Below, in pieces: positions 8,236-17,269 of a stretch of 64,000 nucleotides of DNA. The notes beneath the pieces were generated by a model that saw only the letters and a program-made list of their open reading frames with translations, had not been told where the DNA came from and did no database searches. This DNA comes from JALZCH01 sp036400075 (GTDB lineage Bacteria > Acidobacteriota > Blastocatellia > Pyrinomonadales > Pyrinomonadaceae), in the NCBI GenBank assembly GCA_036400075.1, contig DASWLV010000002.1, positions 1 to 64,000 of the forward strand, given 5' to 3'. Each line of letters opens with the position of its first letter. The stretch's first letter is position 1. Position numbers and translations under genes: made by a program.

Positions 8236-9672
8236 ATGCGAAGAGCAAAGATTTTAGCCACTCTGGGACCGGCTTCGCGCGAGCCGGATATTTTGGAAGC
8301 GATGATTGCGGCTGGTTTAAACGCCGTCCGAATTAATATGTCGCATGGAACTCAACTCGAACATATCGAAACTATCAAGCGCGCGCGCGAGGCGGCGGAA
8401 AAACTTAAACATCCGCTTGCCGTTTTGATTGATTTGTCAGGTCCGAAATTACGCACCGGAATTTTGCAGAACGCTTCGCCTGTCTTGCTCGAAAACGGGG
8501 CGAGCTTTGTCATCACTTCGCGCGAAATCGAAGGCAATCATATGGAGGTTTCGACCAATTATAAAGATTTGCCGAAGCTCGTTCAGCCAGGCGCAACGGT
8601 TTTGCTCGACGACGGAGCAATTGAGCTGCGCATTGAAAGCACTACCGAGCAAGATGTTGTGACGCGAGTCATTAATGGCGGAATTTTAAAAGAGCGCAAA
8701 GGAATAAATTTACCGAACACGTTGCTGCCGATTCCTTCGCTGACAAAGAAAGATCGTGACGATTTGAAATTTGCGATTGAGCAAAACGCAGATTACATTG
8801 CGCTTTCTTTTGTCCGCAAAGCCGAAGACTGCATCGAGGCGAAAGAATTAATCAAAGAGCTGGGCGGACGCGCTCGACTGGTGGCGAAGATCGAAAAGGC
8901 GGAGGCGATTTTGAATCTCAAAGAAATAATCCAAGCCTCGGACGGCGTGATGGTTGCGCGCGGCGATCTGGGAGTCGAAACCAGCACCGAGCTGGTTCCG
9001 GTTTATCAAAAACGAATTATCGAAGAATCAATCACCGCCGAGAAATTCGTGATTACGGCGACGCAGATGCTCCAATCAATGATCGAAGAGCCGCGTCCGA
9101 CGCGCGCCGAAGCCTCTGATGTGGCAAACGCGATTTGGGACGGCAGCGACGCCGTGATGTTGTCGGCGGAAACCGCGAGCGGAAAATACCCGGTTCAATC
9201 CGTGCGGACGATGTGCCGCATTATTGAAACCGCAGAGGAAGGAAACCCGACGGGTTCGCGCAAAATCTTGAAATTTACCGGCGAAGTCACCGGCAGAACG
9301 AGCCGCGCGCTCTGCAAAGCCGCCTCGATTGCCGCCGAAGAATTGAAAATAGCGAAAATCGCGGTTTTCACCGAATCCGGTCATATGGCGCGCCGTCTTT
9401 CATCGGTTCGCCCCGAACAGCAGATTTTCGCTCTGACGACCGACCCGAACGCCTGTACTTCGCTCGCGCTCGTCTGGGGCATCGAGCCTTTTTCGCAAAC
9501 GCCGGGCGAATCAACCGAAGCAATGCTCAAAAAAGGCGAAGAAACTCTGCTCGAAGCCGGAGTTGTCGAAAAGGGCGAAACGCTGGTGATGATGGCGGGC
9601 AGATTATCGGGCTTAGGATTATCAAGCTCGGTCGTCGTTTCAACAATCGGCGAGCAAGTGCCGCGCCGTTAA
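8236..9672 (+). CDS. pyk: pyruvate kinase
   Basis: Pyruvate kinase transfers phosphate from phosphoenolpyruvate to ADP, the last step of glycolysis. At 478 residues it has standard length. Visible signatures are RAKILATLGPASRE at the N-terminus, NMSHG near residue 36, the active-site LVAKIEKAEAI block (about 215-227), MVARGDLGVE (about 238), and ATQMLQSMIEEPRPTRAEASDVANAIWDG (about 275-305). The C-terminal allosteric-type domain is complete. ATG 8236 lies 18 bp past the ankyrin gene. A hairpin with a partial T-run follows at 9676-9748. Confidence 0.97.
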   Translation: MRRAKILATLGPASREPDILEAMIAAGLNAVRINMSHGTQLEHIETIKRAREAAEKLKHPLAVLIDLSGPKLRTGILQNASPVLLENGASFVITSREIEGNHMEVSTNYKDLPKLVQPGATVLLDDGAIELRIESTTEQDVVTRVINGGILKERKGINLPNTLLPIPSLTKKDRDDLKFAIEQNADYIALSFVRKAEDCIEAKELIKELGGRARLVAKIEKAEAILNLKEIIQASDGVMVARGDLGVETSTELVPVYQKRIIEESITAEKFVITATQMLQSMIEEPRPTRAEASDVANAIWDGSDAVMLSAETASGKYPVQSVRTMCRIIETAEEGNPTGSRKILKFTGEVTGRTSRALCKAASIAAEELKIAKIAVFTESGHMARRLSSVRPEQQIFALTTDPNACTSLALVWGIEPFSQTPGESTEAMLKKGEETLLEAGVVEKGETLVMMAGRLSGLGLSSSVVVSTIGEQVPRR

Positions 9673-9675
9673 TTA

Positions 9676-9748
9676 AAAATGCGGAAGCCCGCACGAAGTA
9701 AGGGCGTTTTTTAGTAACACGCTTACTTCGTGCGCGTTTCTGCATTTT
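9676..9748. terminator. hairpin downstream of pyk
   Basis: A long imperfect hairpin whose best arms are GCACGAAGTAAG (9691-9702) and CTTACTTCGTGC (9722-9733). It extends outward through AAAATGC/GCATTTT, and GTTTTTTAG lies in the loop. It ends just before the M20 peptidase start, so it separates pyk from the next gene. Confidence 0.6.
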
Positions 9749-9753
9749 CTGTG

Positions 9754-10761
9754 ATGCTGAATTTATTTGAGCTAACTCAGGAATTAATAAAAATTCCGTC
9801 CGTTTCCGGCGAAGAGCAAGCCGTCGGCGCATTTTTGGGCGATTATTTAAAATCTCTCGGCTACGCAGTCGAAATGCAGGAAGTCGTTGACGGGCGCAGA
9901 AATGTGATCGCTTGGGCGTCGGACAATCCGCGCGTCTTTCTTTCGACGCATATGGACACCGTGCCGCCGTTTATTACGCCCGCCGAAGACGAGGAAAACA
10001 TTTACGGGCGCGGCGCGTGCGACGCGAAAGGAATTATCGCCGCGCAAATCACCGCCGCCGAACAGCTTTTGCAGGAAAATGTTTTCGACATCGGTTTGCT
10101 GTTCACGGTTGATGAAGAGCAATCGAGCAAGGGAGCGCAAGCCGCGAACAAACATCCGATTGCCCAAAAATGTCAATTTATGATTAACGGCGAGCCGACC
10201 GACAACGAGCTTGGAATTGGTTCAAAAGGCTCTCTGCGCGTGTTTTTGCGGACGAAAGGCAAAGCCGCGCATTCGGCTTATCCTGAGATGGGCGAATCGG
10301 CAATCGAAAAACTGCTCGACGTTTTGCAGGACATCCGGGAAACCCAGTTTCCTTCCGACGAGTTTTTCGGCGAAACGACCTGTAACATCGGCACAATCGC
10401 GGGCGGTTTGAAAACAAACGTCATCCCGCCGTTTGCCGAAGCCGGTATTCATATTCGCCTTACAACACCCTTTCCGCCGATTCAGCGAATTTTAGAAAGA
10501 GTCGTCAACAATCGCGCCGAAATCGAAATCGCGTCGGTCGTTCCAGCCGTGCGCATGCAGGCGGTCGAAGGCTTCCGGCAAAAAGTCGTGCGTTTTACGA
10601 CCGACATTCCAAATCTTTCCAATTGGGGCACGCCGCTGCTTCTCGGCGCAGGCTCAATTCTCGTCGCGCATACGAAAGACGAATTTGTCTCGAAACAAGA
10701 ATTGAGCGATTCGGTTCAACTTTATTGCGGTTTGGTCAAACAATTATTGAATCAGAGTTAG
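9754..10761 (+). CDS. M20 family metallopeptidase / deacylase
   Basis: A 335-residue cytosolic dinuclear-zinc hydrolase of the ArgE/DapE/M20 type. Zinc and catalytic motifs are visible: STHMDTVPP (about residue 68), GRGACDAKG (about 90), FTVDEEQSSKGA (about 125), and a C-terminal His in LVAHTKDEFV. A dimerisation or lid domain covers about 165-275. It removes an acyl group or N-terminal residue from small amino-acid substrates; resemblance to acetylornithine deacetylase and LysK-type enzymes is strong, but the substrate is undecided. ATG 9754 was preferred because the longer GTG start at 9730 would lie inside the preceding hairpin. Confidence 0.87.
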   Translation: MLNLFELTQELIKIPSVSGEEQAVGAFLGDYLKSLGYAVEMQEVVDGRRNVIAWASDNPRVFLSTHMDTVPPFITPAEDEENIYGRGACDAKGIIAAQITAAEQLLQENVFDIGLLFTVDEEQSSKGAQAANKHPIAQKCQFMINGEPTDNELGIGSKGSLRVFLRTKGKAAHSAYPEMGESAIEKLLDVLQDIRETQFPSDEFFGETTCNIGTIAGGLKTNVIPPFAEAGIHIRLTTPFPPIQRILERVVNNRAEIEIASVVPAVRMQAVEGFRQKVVRFTTDIPNLSNWGTPLLLGAGSILVAHTKDEFVSKQELSDSVQLYCGLVKQLLNQS

Positions 10762-10788
10762 ATTTTTTATGCATTATCGGGAGAAAAA

Positions 10789-11211
10789 ATGATGAATTAC
10801 GCATTAAGTTTAATACTTATTCTTTTCTTGCCAATTGCGGCAATATCAGAAGATATTATTATTTCTTTAGAAATGGCAGTTAAAACCAGTGACATAATTG
10901 TGATCGGAACATTGAAAAACGTTACGGAAGAAACAAAAGACGGAATGGATTATGGAAAAGGCGAAATTACAGTGGATGAAGTGCTGTTAGGAAATGCCAA
11001 AGAGAACGAAAAATTAATCCTGGTTTGGCAGAATCGATCAAATATAGATTGCCCCAGAGTTGAACATAGAAATCATCAGAATAAACAAGCTATTTGGCTA
11101 GTAACGCAAAAGTCAAAAGGTGAAGTGGCTGCGGATAATTTGGGTAGATTTGTATCAGTAGAAAAGAAGGAAAGTGTTCTTGATTTGATTCAGGAAAGAC
11201 AGTCGAAATAA
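10789..11211 (+). CDS. small exported protein of unknown function
   Basis: A 140-residue protein with an N-terminal signal peptide (cleavage probably after AAISE, about residue 20). The mature part resembles a single small beta domain, with alternating strands such as SDIIVIGTLKNVTEE and KGEITVDEVLLGNA. Two tandem ATGs follow GGGAGAAAAA, a clear ribosome site. The base composition looks more AT-rich than its neighbours. I do not recognise a named family, though secreted proteins with a 'DIIVIGTV...V.EVLKG' pattern are common and untested. Confidence 0.65.
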   Translation: MMNYALSLILILFLPIAAISEDIIISLEMAVKTSDIIVIGTLKNVTEETKDGMDYGKGEITVDEVLLGNAKENEKLILVWQNRSNIDCPRVEHRNHQNKQAIWLVTQKSKGEVAADNLGRFVSVEKKESVLDLIQERQSK

Positions 11212-11244
11212 ATTCGAGATGCTGAATAATCGATAAATAAGCAG

Positions 11245-11802
11245 ATGAAACAAGAAAATCTGGCAAAACTGCTTGCTGCATTGAAATTCGCCGCCGATAA
11301 ACACCGCGACCAACGACGCAAAGGCGCGCACAAACCGCCTTATATAAATCATTTGATTGAAGTCACAGAACAGCTTGTTCGCGTCGGGAAAATCGAAGAC
11401 ATCAACATTTTGCTCGCCGCCGTTTTGCACGATACGGTTGAAGATACAAAAACAACAAAAGAAGAAATTGCCGAAAAATTCGGCGAGCGCGTCAGCGAAA
11501 TTGTGATGGAAGTCACCGACGACAAAAATTTGCCGAAAGCCGAGCGCAAAGAAAAACAGGTCGAACACGCGCCGCATCTTTCGCCGGAAGCGAAACAGGT
11601 CAAGCTCTCCGACAAAACCAGCAACATTCGGGAAATCGCCGTTGATCCGCCCGCCGATTGGAGCAAAGAGCGCAAGCTCGAATATCTCGCGTGGGGCGAG
11701 CGCGTCGTCAACGCCGGATTGCGCGGCGTCAATGCCGATTTGGAAAAATTGTTTGACATAACCGTTGCCGAATCGCGTAGGAAAATCGAAGCGGAAAACT
11801 AA
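11245..11802 (+). CDS. HD-domain (p)ppGpp hydrolase-like protein (MESH1-type)
   Basis: A 185-residue single-domain HD phosphohydrolase, about the size of MESH1 or small alarmone hydrolases. HD-superfamily motifs appear in order: ADKHRDQRRKG (His near 19), PPYINHLIEV, AAVLHDTVEDT (the HD pair near 62-63), and a later VKLSDKTSNIRE Asp. This family removes the 3'-pyrophosphate from (p)ppGpp without a synthetase domain. It lacks the synthetase, TGS and ACT domains of full RelA/SpoT. It is cytosolic. Its stop codon overlaps that of the convergent CYTH gene by four bases. Confidence 0.85.
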   Translation: MKQENLAKLLAALKFAADKHRDQRRKGAHKPPYINHLIEVTEQLVRVGKIEDINILLAAVLHDTVEDTKTTKEEIAEKFGERVSEIVMEVTDDKNLPKAERKEKQVEHAPHLSPEAKQVKLSDKTSNIREIAVDPPADWSKERKLEYLAWGERVVNAGLRGVNADLEKLFDITVAESRRKIEAEN

Positions 11803-12311
11803 ATTGTTTCGAGATGTTTTTTAACGTCTTTGAGAGTTGAGTTAGTTAGATTCTGCGGAAGAAAAAACTCGTCCTGCGTGATTTCACGCGCGGCGAAATC
11901 GGGCGGCGAAAATGAGCGCATTTCGGATTCGGTTTCAAACTCGGCGCTCGCCAAAATCAGATTCCACAGCTCGCGGTTGAGAATCATATCAATCGCGAGC
12001 TTTCCCGTTTCAAGTTCGTAAAAATAGCGATTGTAACGCAGTTCGTTGCCTTCAAAAACCGACAAAACTTCGTATTCGTATTCGCTCAAATCTATTTCGG
12101 CGTAATTCAATTTTGAAAAATCCGCCGCTTCAGCCGGAAATTCCTGCACGAATTTTCGCTCCCAGAGTTTGGTTTTCGGCGTGCGGATTTGGCGCAGCAG
12201 CAATCTGGTTGCGGTTAAATAATTGTCGAAAAATTGCAGATGTTCCGAAGCGCGCGTCAATGGCGCGGGCAAATCTTTGAGCAGAAATCGGCGGCGGTAA
12301 ATCGTTTTCAT
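11799..12311 (-). CDS. CYTH-like domain protein
   Basis: A 170-residue protein that fits the CYTH/triphosphate-tunnel fold. After an N-terminal strand (KTIYRRRFLL) come NYLTATRLLLRQIRT, a central E-Y-E strand, NRYFYELETGKLAIDMI, and LASAEFETESEM, ending with REITQDEFFLPQNL. These match the alternating charged strands of adenylate-cyclase class IV and ThTPase-like proteins. The classical ExExK at the N-terminus is absent (YRRRF instead), so catalysis is doubtful. It converges with the alarmone hydrolase gene; the two stop codons overlap. Confidence 0.65.
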   Translation of the reverse strand: MKTIYRRRFLLKDLPAPLTRASEHLQFFDNYLTATRLLLRQIRTPKTKLWERKFVQEFPAEAADFSKLNYAEIDLSEYEYEVLSVFEGNELRYNRYFYELETGKLAIDMILNRELWNLILASAEFETESEMRSFSPPDFAAREITQDEFFLPQNLTNSTLKDVKKHLETI

Positions 12312-12386
12312 CTCGGCTTTAAAACAAATTACGGTTTAATGATAAAATTTGAAATCAGTTTAGAAAAGCAAAAGCCGAATAAATTT

Positions 12387-14075
12387 ATGAAAAAAACATC
12401 AATCTTTTTCACCGCTTTGTGTTTGTCTGCGCTCGCGATTTCACTCGCTGCGCAAACCGAAACTTCGCTGAGGCGGGCGCTCGGCAGCATCACGAGCGCC
12501 GATATACTGCGACACACGAAAACGCTCGCGTCCGATGAATTTGAAGGTCGCGGTCCGGGAACGCGCGGCGAAGAATTGACGGTTAATTATCTCGTTTCCG
12601 AGTTTAAAAAATTAGGACTCAAACCGGGAAACACCGATGGCAGTTATGTGCAAAAAGTCCCGCTCGCCGGTTTTACCGCGCAGCCGAAAGCGTCTTTTAC
12701 GGCGGGCGGCAAAACGATGAATCTGAATTTCCCCGACGAATACGTCGCCGTTTCGCGCCGCTATGTGCCGGAAGTCAAGGTTGAAAATTCCGATATTGTT
12801 TTCGTCGGCTACGGAGTCGTCGCGCCGGAATATGGCTGGGACGATTATAAAGGCGTTGACGTGCGCGGCAAAACCGTTGTGATGCTGATTAATGATCCGG
12901 CTGTTCAAGACCCGAATAATCCGGCAAAGCTCGACGATAAAATGTTCAAAGGTCGCGCGATGACTTATTACGGGCGCTGGACTTACAAATACGAAATCGC
13001 TTCGGAAAAAGGCGCGGCGGCGTGCATCATCGTTCACGAAACAGAGCCTGCCGGTTATCCTTACGAAGTCGTTTCGGGAAGCTGGGGACGCGAGAATTTC
13101 GACATCACGCAGGCGGATAAAAATATGGGACGAGTTGGCGTCGAATCGTGGATCAGGCTCGACCGCGCGAAAGAATTGTTTGCAGCGGGCGGTCAGGATT
13201 TCGACGCTCTAAAAAAGAGCGCAACGAACAAAAATTTCAAACCCGTTGCATTAAACGCCAAAGCGAATTTTGAATTGAAAAACACTCTGCGCCAGATTGA
13301 CTCGCAAAACGTTATCGCCAAATTGGAAGGCTCCGATCCGAAATTGAAAAACGAATACGTCGTTTATTCGGCGCATTGGGATCATTTGGGGCGCGATACA
13401 AACGCAAAAGGCGACCAGATTTACAACGGCGCGCTCGACAACGCCTCAGGCACGGCGGCGATGATTGAAATTGCCGAAGCGTTTACGAAAATGACTCTGG
13501 CGCCGAAGCGTTCGATAATTTTTCTCGCCGTCACCGCCGAAGAAAAAGGCTTGCTCGGCGCGAAATACTACGCGACAAATCCGATTTACCCGCTTGCCAA
13601 AACTGTCGCCAACATCAATATGGACGGCGTAAATCAATGGGGAAGAACCAGCGATCTGGTTGTCGTCGGTTTCGGAAATTCGACGCTCGACGATGTTTTA
13701 AAACAAGCCGCCGGAGATCAAAAACGTATTTTAAAACCCGACCCCGAACCGGAAAAAGGTTTCTTTTATCGTTCGGATCATTTCGAGTTTGCCAAACAAG
13801 GCGTTCCGGCATTGTATGTTGATTCGGGCGAAGATTTTATTGGCAAACCAGCCGGATATTCGCAGCAAAAACGCGACGAATACACCGCGCGCGATTATCA
13901 TAAGCCGTCGGACGAAGTAAAATCCGACTGGGATTTGGCGGGCGCGGTCGAAGATGCGCAGTTGCTTTTGACGGTCGGTTACCGCGTCGCGCAAACCGAA
14001 GCCTATCCCGAATGGAAACCGGGAACGGAATTTAAGGCGAAACGCGAAGCGATGCTGAATAAAACTCGAAAGTAA
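12387..14075 (+). CDS. secreted M28 family zinc peptidase with PA domain
   Basis: A 562-residue exported aminopeptidase. It has a signal peptide (MKKTSIFFTALCL...SLAAQ), an N-terminal region, an inserted protease-associated (PA) domain at about 120-290, and an M28 catalytic domain. Zinc-ligand motifs are SAHWDHLG, GALDNASGTAA, TAEEKGLLG, NINMDGVNQWG and YRSDHFEF, in that order. It would act in the periplasm or outside the cell. ATG 12387 was chosen because it starts the signal peptide; the frame stays open upstream to 12234 but overlaps the divergent CYTH gene. A clean terminator follows. A second M28 peptidase lies at 28.3 kb. Confidence 0.93.
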   Translation: MKKTSIFFTALCLSALAISLAAQTETSLRRALGSITSADILRHTKTLASDEFEGRGPGTRGEELTVNYLVSEFKKLGLKPGNTDGSYVQKVPLAGFTAQPKASFTAGGKTMNLNFPDEYVAVSRRYVPEVKVENSDIVFVGYGVVAPEYGWDDYKGVDVRGKTVVMLINDPAVQDPNNPAKLDDKMFKGRAMTYYGRWTYKYEIASEKGAAACIIVHETEPAGYPYEVVSGSWGRENFDITQADKNMGRVGVESWIRLDRAKELFAAGGQDFDALKKSATNKNFKPVALNAKANFELKNTLRQIDSQNVIAKLEGSDPKLKNEYVVYSAHWDHLGRDTNAKGDQIYNGALDNASGTAAMIEIAEAFTKMTLAPKRSIIFLAVTAEEKGLLGAKYYATNPIYPLAKTVANINMDGVNQWGRTSDLVVVGFGNSTLDDVLKQAAGDQKRILKPDPEPEKGFFYRSDHFEFAKQGVPALYVDSGEDFIGKPAGYSQQKRDEYTARDYHKPSDEVKSDWDLAGAVEDAQLLLTVGYRVAQTEAYPEWKPGTEFKAKREAMLNKTRK

Positions 14076-14089
14076 CATTTGACTGTTAT

Positions 14090-14120
14090 GAAAAAAGCCC
14101 GCCGGAAGCGGGCTTTTTTC
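14090..14120 (+). terminator. intrinsic terminator after M28 peptidase
   Basis: AAAAAAGCCCGC (14091-14102) pairs perfectly with GCGGGCTTTTTT (14108-14119) over a five-base loop. T-runs on both strands make it bidirectional, serving the plus-strand peptidase and the minus-strand DyP gene that ends at 14129. Confidence 0.95.
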
Positions 14121-14128
14121 ATGCTTTA

Positions 14129-15622
14129 TTACTTGGGCGGCGCAAAAGTTTTCAGAAACGGAATGCTCGGCGCGAAAAAGAATTCGCCGCCTTTTAATCG
14201 AACAAAACCCTGAAAAAGGAAGTCTTTCGATTCGGAACCCGGAGGAGTCGGCGCGGTTCCTCCCCACTCCGGTCGCCATTTTTGCGGCGTGGGTGATGCG
14301 CCGCCCTGACCTATGATAGGATCAATACCCGTCGTCGTCGGATTTTTCGGCGGAAAACCTTCATTGTTTACCCAAAACCGCTGCATAAAGGCAAATTGAT
14401 TCCTGATGCTTTCTTGAAAACACATAAAAAGCAGACCGACCTCTCTGGTCGGAAGGTCCTGCAAACATTGCCCGTCGGCAACGCGCGTTTTGCGGTCGTC
14501 GTAAGTAATGCCTCGCCGCGTGATACGGCGGTTTCGTTCTCCGTCATCATTAGTACCGGCATTTCCCGTCGTGTCGCCGGTAAGATCGCCGCGCGGATTG
14601 CTTTTGCGAATATGCGCTTGAAACGGACATCTCAGACCGTCAGGATCGCTTTTCGCGTAATTGAAATTATTTTCCTTAGCCGGTATCAATCCGTCGGATT
14701 GTTGAATCGCGACGGGCGTTCCGTCACGAAATCTGCCGACCGCCATCGCGCCGGCTCGGGCGCGTTCCTCGTCGGTCTTAAATCCCAGAAAATCGGCGAG
14801 TTCGATTTCCTTTGCCCTAAAAGCAAGCACATTTTGTTCGAGCTTGCGAAAAACGAAATAGCTGCCGTAAAATTTGCCGCTTGTCACGTTTTTATCATGC
14901 ACCAAAACAAATTTTAACGGCTCGACCGGATTCCAATCGGTTGTCGCGCCCTCATCGGCTAACTCATCCTCAAAATAAATCGGCTGGCTGCGTCCGTCCA
15001 CATAACCGAAATGCTCGATGCCTTCTTTCGTCACGGGGGCGCGCAGGGCGTCGCCGCGCTCGATGACGAGAATTTCGCAAAAATCATCAATCCGGTTAAC
15101 CACGGTTCGCGCTTGTCGGTGAAGATATTCGCGGTCATCGTCGGCAAGCAGAATCATCGCGTCAATCGCGCCCGCCTGATAACCTTCTTCCCATTCAGCG
15201 AGCGGCGGGTCGTTAAGCTCGTCGCCGTGCGCTTGCATTCCTTCAAGAAAATTCGACTGCGTGCCGAAAGCCGTGTTTGCTTCCGTAAAAGCATTTGCCA
15301 TTTGCGCGGGCGTAAAGCCAAGAGCGCGGTAACCGTTCGCCGTCAGAAAAAGATTTCCGAAAAGCGCGCCGGGAATTTTATGTTTTTTAAATTGTTCTCT
15401 TTCAATTTGCTGCTGCAGCGCCGAAACAACGTAATCGTTAGCAAGAGCAATCAGTTTTTTCCGCAATGTCCTGACATTTTGTGGCTTGAACTTAACAAAA
15501 ATATGAACCGTGTGGTCGCGTCCGTGTCCTTTCAGAATATTGCCTTGTAAATTGGCAAGCAGTTCGCGAACCTCCGCGTTGCTTGTATCATATGCTTTTC
15601 TCTCTTCGTGATTTAATGGCAT
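14129..15622 (-). CDS. DyP-type heme peroxidase
   Basis: A 497-residue dye-decolourising peroxidase, which reduces H2O2 while oxidising bulky substrates. It has the two ferredoxin-like halves of the family. The signature GYVDG (about residue 205) supplies the catalytic Asp, and CPFQAHIRKSNPRGD (about 330) supplies the proximal heme His and distal Arg. No Tat or Sec signal is visible, and no encapsulin gene adjoins it, so it is probably cytosolic. AAGGAG lies just upstream of the ATG. Long DyP proteins like this are usually grouped with classes C/D rather than the short EfeB type. Confidence 0.92.
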   Translation of the reverse strand: MPLNHEERKAYDTSNAEVRELLANLQGNILKGHGRDHTVHIFVKFKPQNVRTLRKKLIALANDYVVSALQQQIEREQFKKHKIPGALFGNLFLTANGYRALGFTPAQMANAFTEANTAFGTQSNFLEGMQAHGDELNDPPLAEWEEGYQAGAIDAMILLADDDREYLHRQARTVVNRIDDFCEILVIERGDALRAPVTKEGIEHFGYVDGRSQPIYFEDELADEGATTDWNPVEPLKFVLVHDKNVTSGKFYGSYFVFRKLEQNVLAFRAKEIELADFLGFKTDEERARAGAMAVGRFRDGTPVAIQQSDGLIPAKENNFNYAKSDPDGLRCPFQAHIRKSNPRGDLTGDTTGNAGTNDDGERNRRITRRGITYDDRKTRVADGQCLQDLPTREVGLLFMCFQESIRNQFAFMQRFWVNNEGFPPKNPTTTGIDPIIGQGGASPTPQKWRPEWGGTAPTPPGSESKDFLFQGFVRLKGGEFFFAPSIPFLKTFAPPK

Positions 15623-15917
15623 TTTTCTCTCCTTTGTTTAGTTTTCCTTTTCAGAAAAAGCGGTCGTTAGCCGAATCCGTCTTTAGCGGAGTTTGCTCAA
15701 TAGATGTGAAACTACGACTACATTTATTAACGCACCAAAACAAAGCGAAAGTTATCAGAGAAAAGAGAAAAGTTTTTTCAATGCGGTAACGCAGAGATGA
15801 ATTTTATTTCAACTCCTGATTCGAAAAAAAAATAAAGCGGTTTCAATTGAAACCGCTTCGAGTAGTTTGTTGAAATTCAGTTTAAGACTTTATTGTCCTA
15901 AAGCAACTGTAAGTTCT
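15623..15917. other. 295-bp gene-free stretch with pilC terminator
   Basis: No supported gene. The only clear structure is the 24-bp perfect palindrome at 15835-15858 (separate entry). The half next to DyP (15623-15780) holds that gene's promoter region, but I see no convincing -35/-10 pair. Confidence 0.6.
15835..15858 (-). terminator. terminator downstream of pilC
   Basis: AAGCGGTTTC-AATT-GAAACCGCTT is a perfect palindrome. On the minus strand it is followed by TATTTTTTTTT, giving a strong intrinsic terminator for the pilus operon that ends at 15918. Confidence 0.92.
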
Positions 15918-17150
15918 TTATTTTCCGGCGCTGGCAAGCTCTCCGATGAGCATAAACAATGGCAAATACATCGAAATAACAATCGAGCCGATGGTTATGC
16001 CGAGAAACGCAATCAAAGCCGGTTCGATCATCGCCAGCAAATCGGCGATTGCCGCATCAACTTCTTCTTCATAGAAATCCGCGATTTTGCCGAGCATCGC
16101 GTCAAGAGCGCCGGTTTGTTCGCCGACGCCGATCATTTGCGCGACCATATCGGGGAAAACCTGGGTCGCTCTGAGCGGTTCGACAAAGCTTTCGCCGCGT
16201 TCGACTCCGGCGCGCACTTTTAAAATCGCGTCTTCGACGATGACGTTGCCGGCTGTGCGGGCGGTGATTTCGAGAGACTGCATAATCGGAACGCCCGACG
16301 AGAGCAGCGTGGAGAGAATTCTGGAAAACCGCGCGACGGCGATTTTACGCAAAATTCCTCCGAAAATCGGCAATCTCAGCAGCAATGCGTCAATCTGCCA
16401 ACGTCCTTTCGGAGTTTTGTAATAGTAAAAAGTTCCGGTCGCCGCGCCGACAATGGTTGCCAGCAAGGCTAAACCGCCCCAGCCAGCGAGAAAACCGCTG
16501 ATTGCCATCACAATTCTGGTCGGCAAAGGAAGCTGTTTGCCGGGTCCGAGCAAGCCCATAAAGATTTGCTCGAACTGCGGAATGACGACGATCATAATAA
16601 TCGTTACCGCCGCAATCGCCACCAAAACAACCGCCGTCGGGTAAATCGAAGCCGAAATGATGCTGCGCTTCAATTTGACCATCTTTTCGATTAAGGTCGC
16701 CAAACGCTGCAAAATAATGTCCAGCACGCCGCCGGTTTCGCCCGCTTCGACCATATTCGTATAAAGATTGTCGAAAACTTTCGGGTGTTTAGCGAGCGCG
16801 GTGGCGAGCGTCGCGCCTTCTTCGACATCCTGTCGGACTTGATTCAAAACTTCTCTGAAAAAGCCGTTTTGCTGTTGTCCGGCGAGAATCTCGATACATT
16901 GGACGAGCGGCAGACCCGCGTCAATCATCACCGAAAACTGACGGGTAAAAATTGCCAGCTCTTTGGATTTTACTTTTTTCTTTTTTCGTACTTTCGGTAA
17001 ATTAACCGCGTTGCCTCTTTCCGAAGCCGAGGTCATTATGATTTGCTCGCGGCGGAGAAGATGACGCAGAGCGTCCTGGCTGGCGGCTTCGCGTTCGCCC
17101 GAAACCATCTCGTTCAAACGATTGCGACCTTTAAAAGCGTATGTAGGCAT
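15918..17150 (-). CDS. pilC: type IV pilus inner-membrane platform protein PilC (GspF family)
   Basis: A 410-residue polytopic inner-membrane protein with two T2SSF repeats (about residues 70-195 and 275-395), each followed by hydrophobic helices, and a final membrane helix pair near 370-400. Signatures include FTRQFSVMIDAGLPLVQCI, EAGETGGVLDIILQRLA and the second-repeat GVGEQTGALDAMLGKIADFYEEEVD. It is the platform that couples the PilB and PilT ATPases to pilin movement. It is last in the pilB, basic protein, pilT, pilC order on the minus strand. A heptamer-array palindrome separates it from pilT. No Shine-Dalgarno site is evident upstream of the ATG. Confidence 0.95.
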   Translation of the reverse strand: MPTYAFKGRNRLNEMVSGEREAASQDALRHLLRREQIIMTSASERGNAVNLPKVRKKKKVKSKELAIFTRQFSVMIDAGLPLVQCIEILAGQQQNGFFREVLNQVRQDVEEGATLATALAKHPKVFDNLYTNMVEAGETGGVLDIILQRLATLIEKMVKLKRSIISASIYPTAVVLVAIAAVTIIMIVVIPQFEQIFMGLLGPGKQLPLPTRIVMAISGFLAGWGGLALLATIVGAATGTFYYYKTPKGRWQIDALLLRLPIFGGILRKIAVARFSRILSTLLSSGVPIMQSLEITARTAGNVIVEDAILKVRAGVERGESFVEPLRATQVFPDMVAQMIGVGEQTGALDAMLGKIADFYEEEVDAAIADLLAMIEPALIAFLGITIGSIVISMYLPLFMLIGELASAGK

Positions 17151-17160
17151 AATTACAAGA

Positions 17161-17263
17161 GTTCAAGGTTCAAAGTTCAAGGTTTAAAGCTGGGAGTCTG
17201 AGGTTCAAAGCTGGTTCTGACGTTCAATTACAACTTTGAACTTTAAACCTTGAACTTTGAACC
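17161..17263. repeat. heptamer-array palindrome (GTTCAAA/GTTCAAG word)
   Basis: Four 7-bp words run from 17161 to 17188 (GTTCAAG, GTTCAAA, GTTCAAG, GTTTAAA). Four complementary words run from 17234 to 17261 (CTTTGAA, CTTTAAA, CCTTGAA, CTTTGAA). Bases 17167-17189 and 17241-17263 form an exact 23-bp inverted repeat with a 51-base loop. It lies between pilT and pilC inside the pilus operon. The same word reappears at 44351-44406. Confidence 0.9.
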
Positions 17264-17269
17264 GTTCGC

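Noticed and set aside
8352..8537. Frameshift or pseudogene in pyk and neighbours
   Set aside because: pyk, eno, ileS, cusA and hmgA are full length with all motifs in one frame; no broken gene was found in the window.
15583..15789. Short protein antisense to the start of the DyP gene
   Set aside because: It overlaps the DyP start and ribosome site, lacks its own ribosome site, and has no recognisable features.
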